From contig CAYGUX010000003.1 of NCBI GenBank assembly GCA_964353175.1, positions 1 through 64,000 of the forward strand: a DNA stretch of 64,000 nt. Direction: 5' to 3'. The notes below the pieces were generated by a model. The model did not search any database and was not told the origin of the DNA. It was given only the letters and a program-made list of their open reading frames with translations. Position numbers and translations under genes: made by a program. This document shows positions 63,437 to 64,000 of this stretch, piece by piece; within the stretch, counting starts at the first letter, position 1; each line of letters opens with the position of its first letter. The stretch comes from JAIYCX01 sp964353175. GTDB taxonomy: Bacteria > Bdellovibrionota_C > UBA2361 > SZUA-149 > DAOLCO01.

Positions 63437-63450
63437 ACGTCGCGAATATA

Positions 63451-64000
63451 TTAATATTCTAGTGCCCCACCAGGATCTCTCCCCTTAAAAAACTTATTCA
63501 ATCGATCAAATACATTAACAAGCAACTCTGGCAAGCCATCCCTGGAATGAGCAGAAACTTGCAGTCCTCCGATGGTATTTTGTAACGAGCCTTTCTCAAT
63601 TGCAGATAACTGATCGCACTTATTAAGAACAAGGATCGTTTCCTTATCCACATACCCAAGCTCAACCAAAGTATCATTTACAACTTTTATGTGTTTTTTT
63701 ATATTCTCTTGAGAAGCATCAACTACATGCAACAAAAGGTCCGCCTCCCCAACTTCCTCCAATGTAGCACGGAATGCTCCAATAAGTTCATCTGGTAAAT
63801 TCCGAATAAAACCAACGGTATCAACAAAAATCATCTCTACTTCATTAGGGAATCTCATGCGCCGACTGGTTGGATCAAGAGTAGCAAAAAGTTTATTCTC
63901 TACAAATGCTTCACCTTTGGTAATAGCATTAAGGAGAGTAGATTTGCCTGCATTTGTATAGCCTATAATAGCAATACAAGGGACCCCTCTTTCTTGCCGT
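63451..64000 (-). CDS. hflX: GTPase HflX, C-terminal part (5' end outside window)
   Basis: The minus-strand frame is open from the window edge to a stop at 63451-63453, giving 182 residues. It contains the G1 motif GYTNAGKST, switch I FATLDPTSRR, the G3 motif FVDTVGFIRNLP and the G4 motif VLNKCDQL, which identify HflX. A methionine at 63858 is internal, not the start. HflX binds the large ribosomal subunit and rescues stalled ribosomes. The C-terminus is typical in length; the N-terminal domain lies beyond the window. Confidence 0.95.
   Translation of the reverse strand, partial: RQERGVPCIAIIGYTNAGKSTLLNAITKGEAFVENKLFATLDPTSRRMRFPNEVEMIFVDTVGFIRNLPDELIGAFRATLEEVGEADLLLHVVDASQENIKKHIKVVNDTLVELGYVDKETILVLNKCDQLSAIEKGSLQNTIGGLQVSAHSRDGLPELLVNVFDRLNKFFKGRDPGGALEY

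Overview
The window is an AT-rich bacterial chromosome segment, densely coded on both strands, with many short operons, no rRNA, no insertion sequence, no prophage and no CRISPR array. The gene set is that of a Gram-negative aerobic heterotroph: a caa3-type cytochrome oxidase with SURF1 and SCO assembly factors, a Bat (aerotolerance) operon, a secreted DsbA-like protein, a PmtA-like phospholipid methyltransferase, and nucleotide-sugar and glycosyltransferase genes. The gene order tig-clpP-clpX-lon is common in Proteobacteria. The mix of a Bat operon, HTTM-type membrane proteins and an HU protein with a long lysine/alanine tail suggests a deep-branching or delta-like proteobacterial lineage such as Bdellovibrionota. 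That placement is an inference from gene content, not a phylogeny.

Layout. 1-6255: Bat operon (DUF4381-like protein, BatA, BatB fused to TPRs, BatD, BatE-like). 6271-10602: thioesterase, smpB, nagZ, a stand-alone receiver protein and an HTTM-like membrane protein. 10697-14902 (minus): a UDP-sugar operon (aminotransferase, dehydrogenase, epimerase) ending in a phospholipid methyltransferase. 14982-20950: SURF1, SCO, ctaCDEF, SCO. 21139-23437: two orphan proteins on either side of rpsT. 23434-26882 (minus): exonuclease, quinone-oxidoreductase-like protein, purE, purK. 27088-33686: a small Cys-rich lipoprotein, then lon, clpX, clpP and tig on the minus strand. 33937-36964: tRNA-Leu, a two-gene HTTM module, tRNA-His, dprA. 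37080-43499: a membrane protein with an L7/L12-like domain, an adenosine deaminase family protein, pyk, gnd and transaldolase. 43770-44873: a small ORF in a long gap and an unusual aquaporin. 44992-51541: a biotin-dependent acyl-CoA carboxylase pair joined to proline dehydrogenase and P5C dehydrogenase. 51557-58980 (minus): HU with an H1-like tail, three uncharacterised proteins, a GT4 glycosyltransferase and ligA. 59324-62440: two divergent glycosyltransferases separated by a striking inverted repeat. 62565-64000: DsbA-like protein and the C-terminal part of HflX.

Functional links. Leucine or related acyl-CoA and proline breakdown (44992-51541) would feed the TCA cycle and the caa3 respiratory chain. 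Pyk, gnd and transaldolase show glycolysis and the pentose phosphate pathway. The UDP-sugar operon and the scattered glycosyltransferases point to a surface polysaccharide. The Lon/ClpXP/trigger factor block is ordinary protein quality control.

The best candidates for undescribed biology are: the 18-bp-stem inverted repeat at 60619-60696; the membrane protein at 37080 with an apparent L7/L12-type domain; the two orphan proteins around rpsT; the Cys-rich lipoprotein at 27088; and the GT2 protein at 60788 with an unexplained C-terminal half. No complete novel defence or mobile system is visible.
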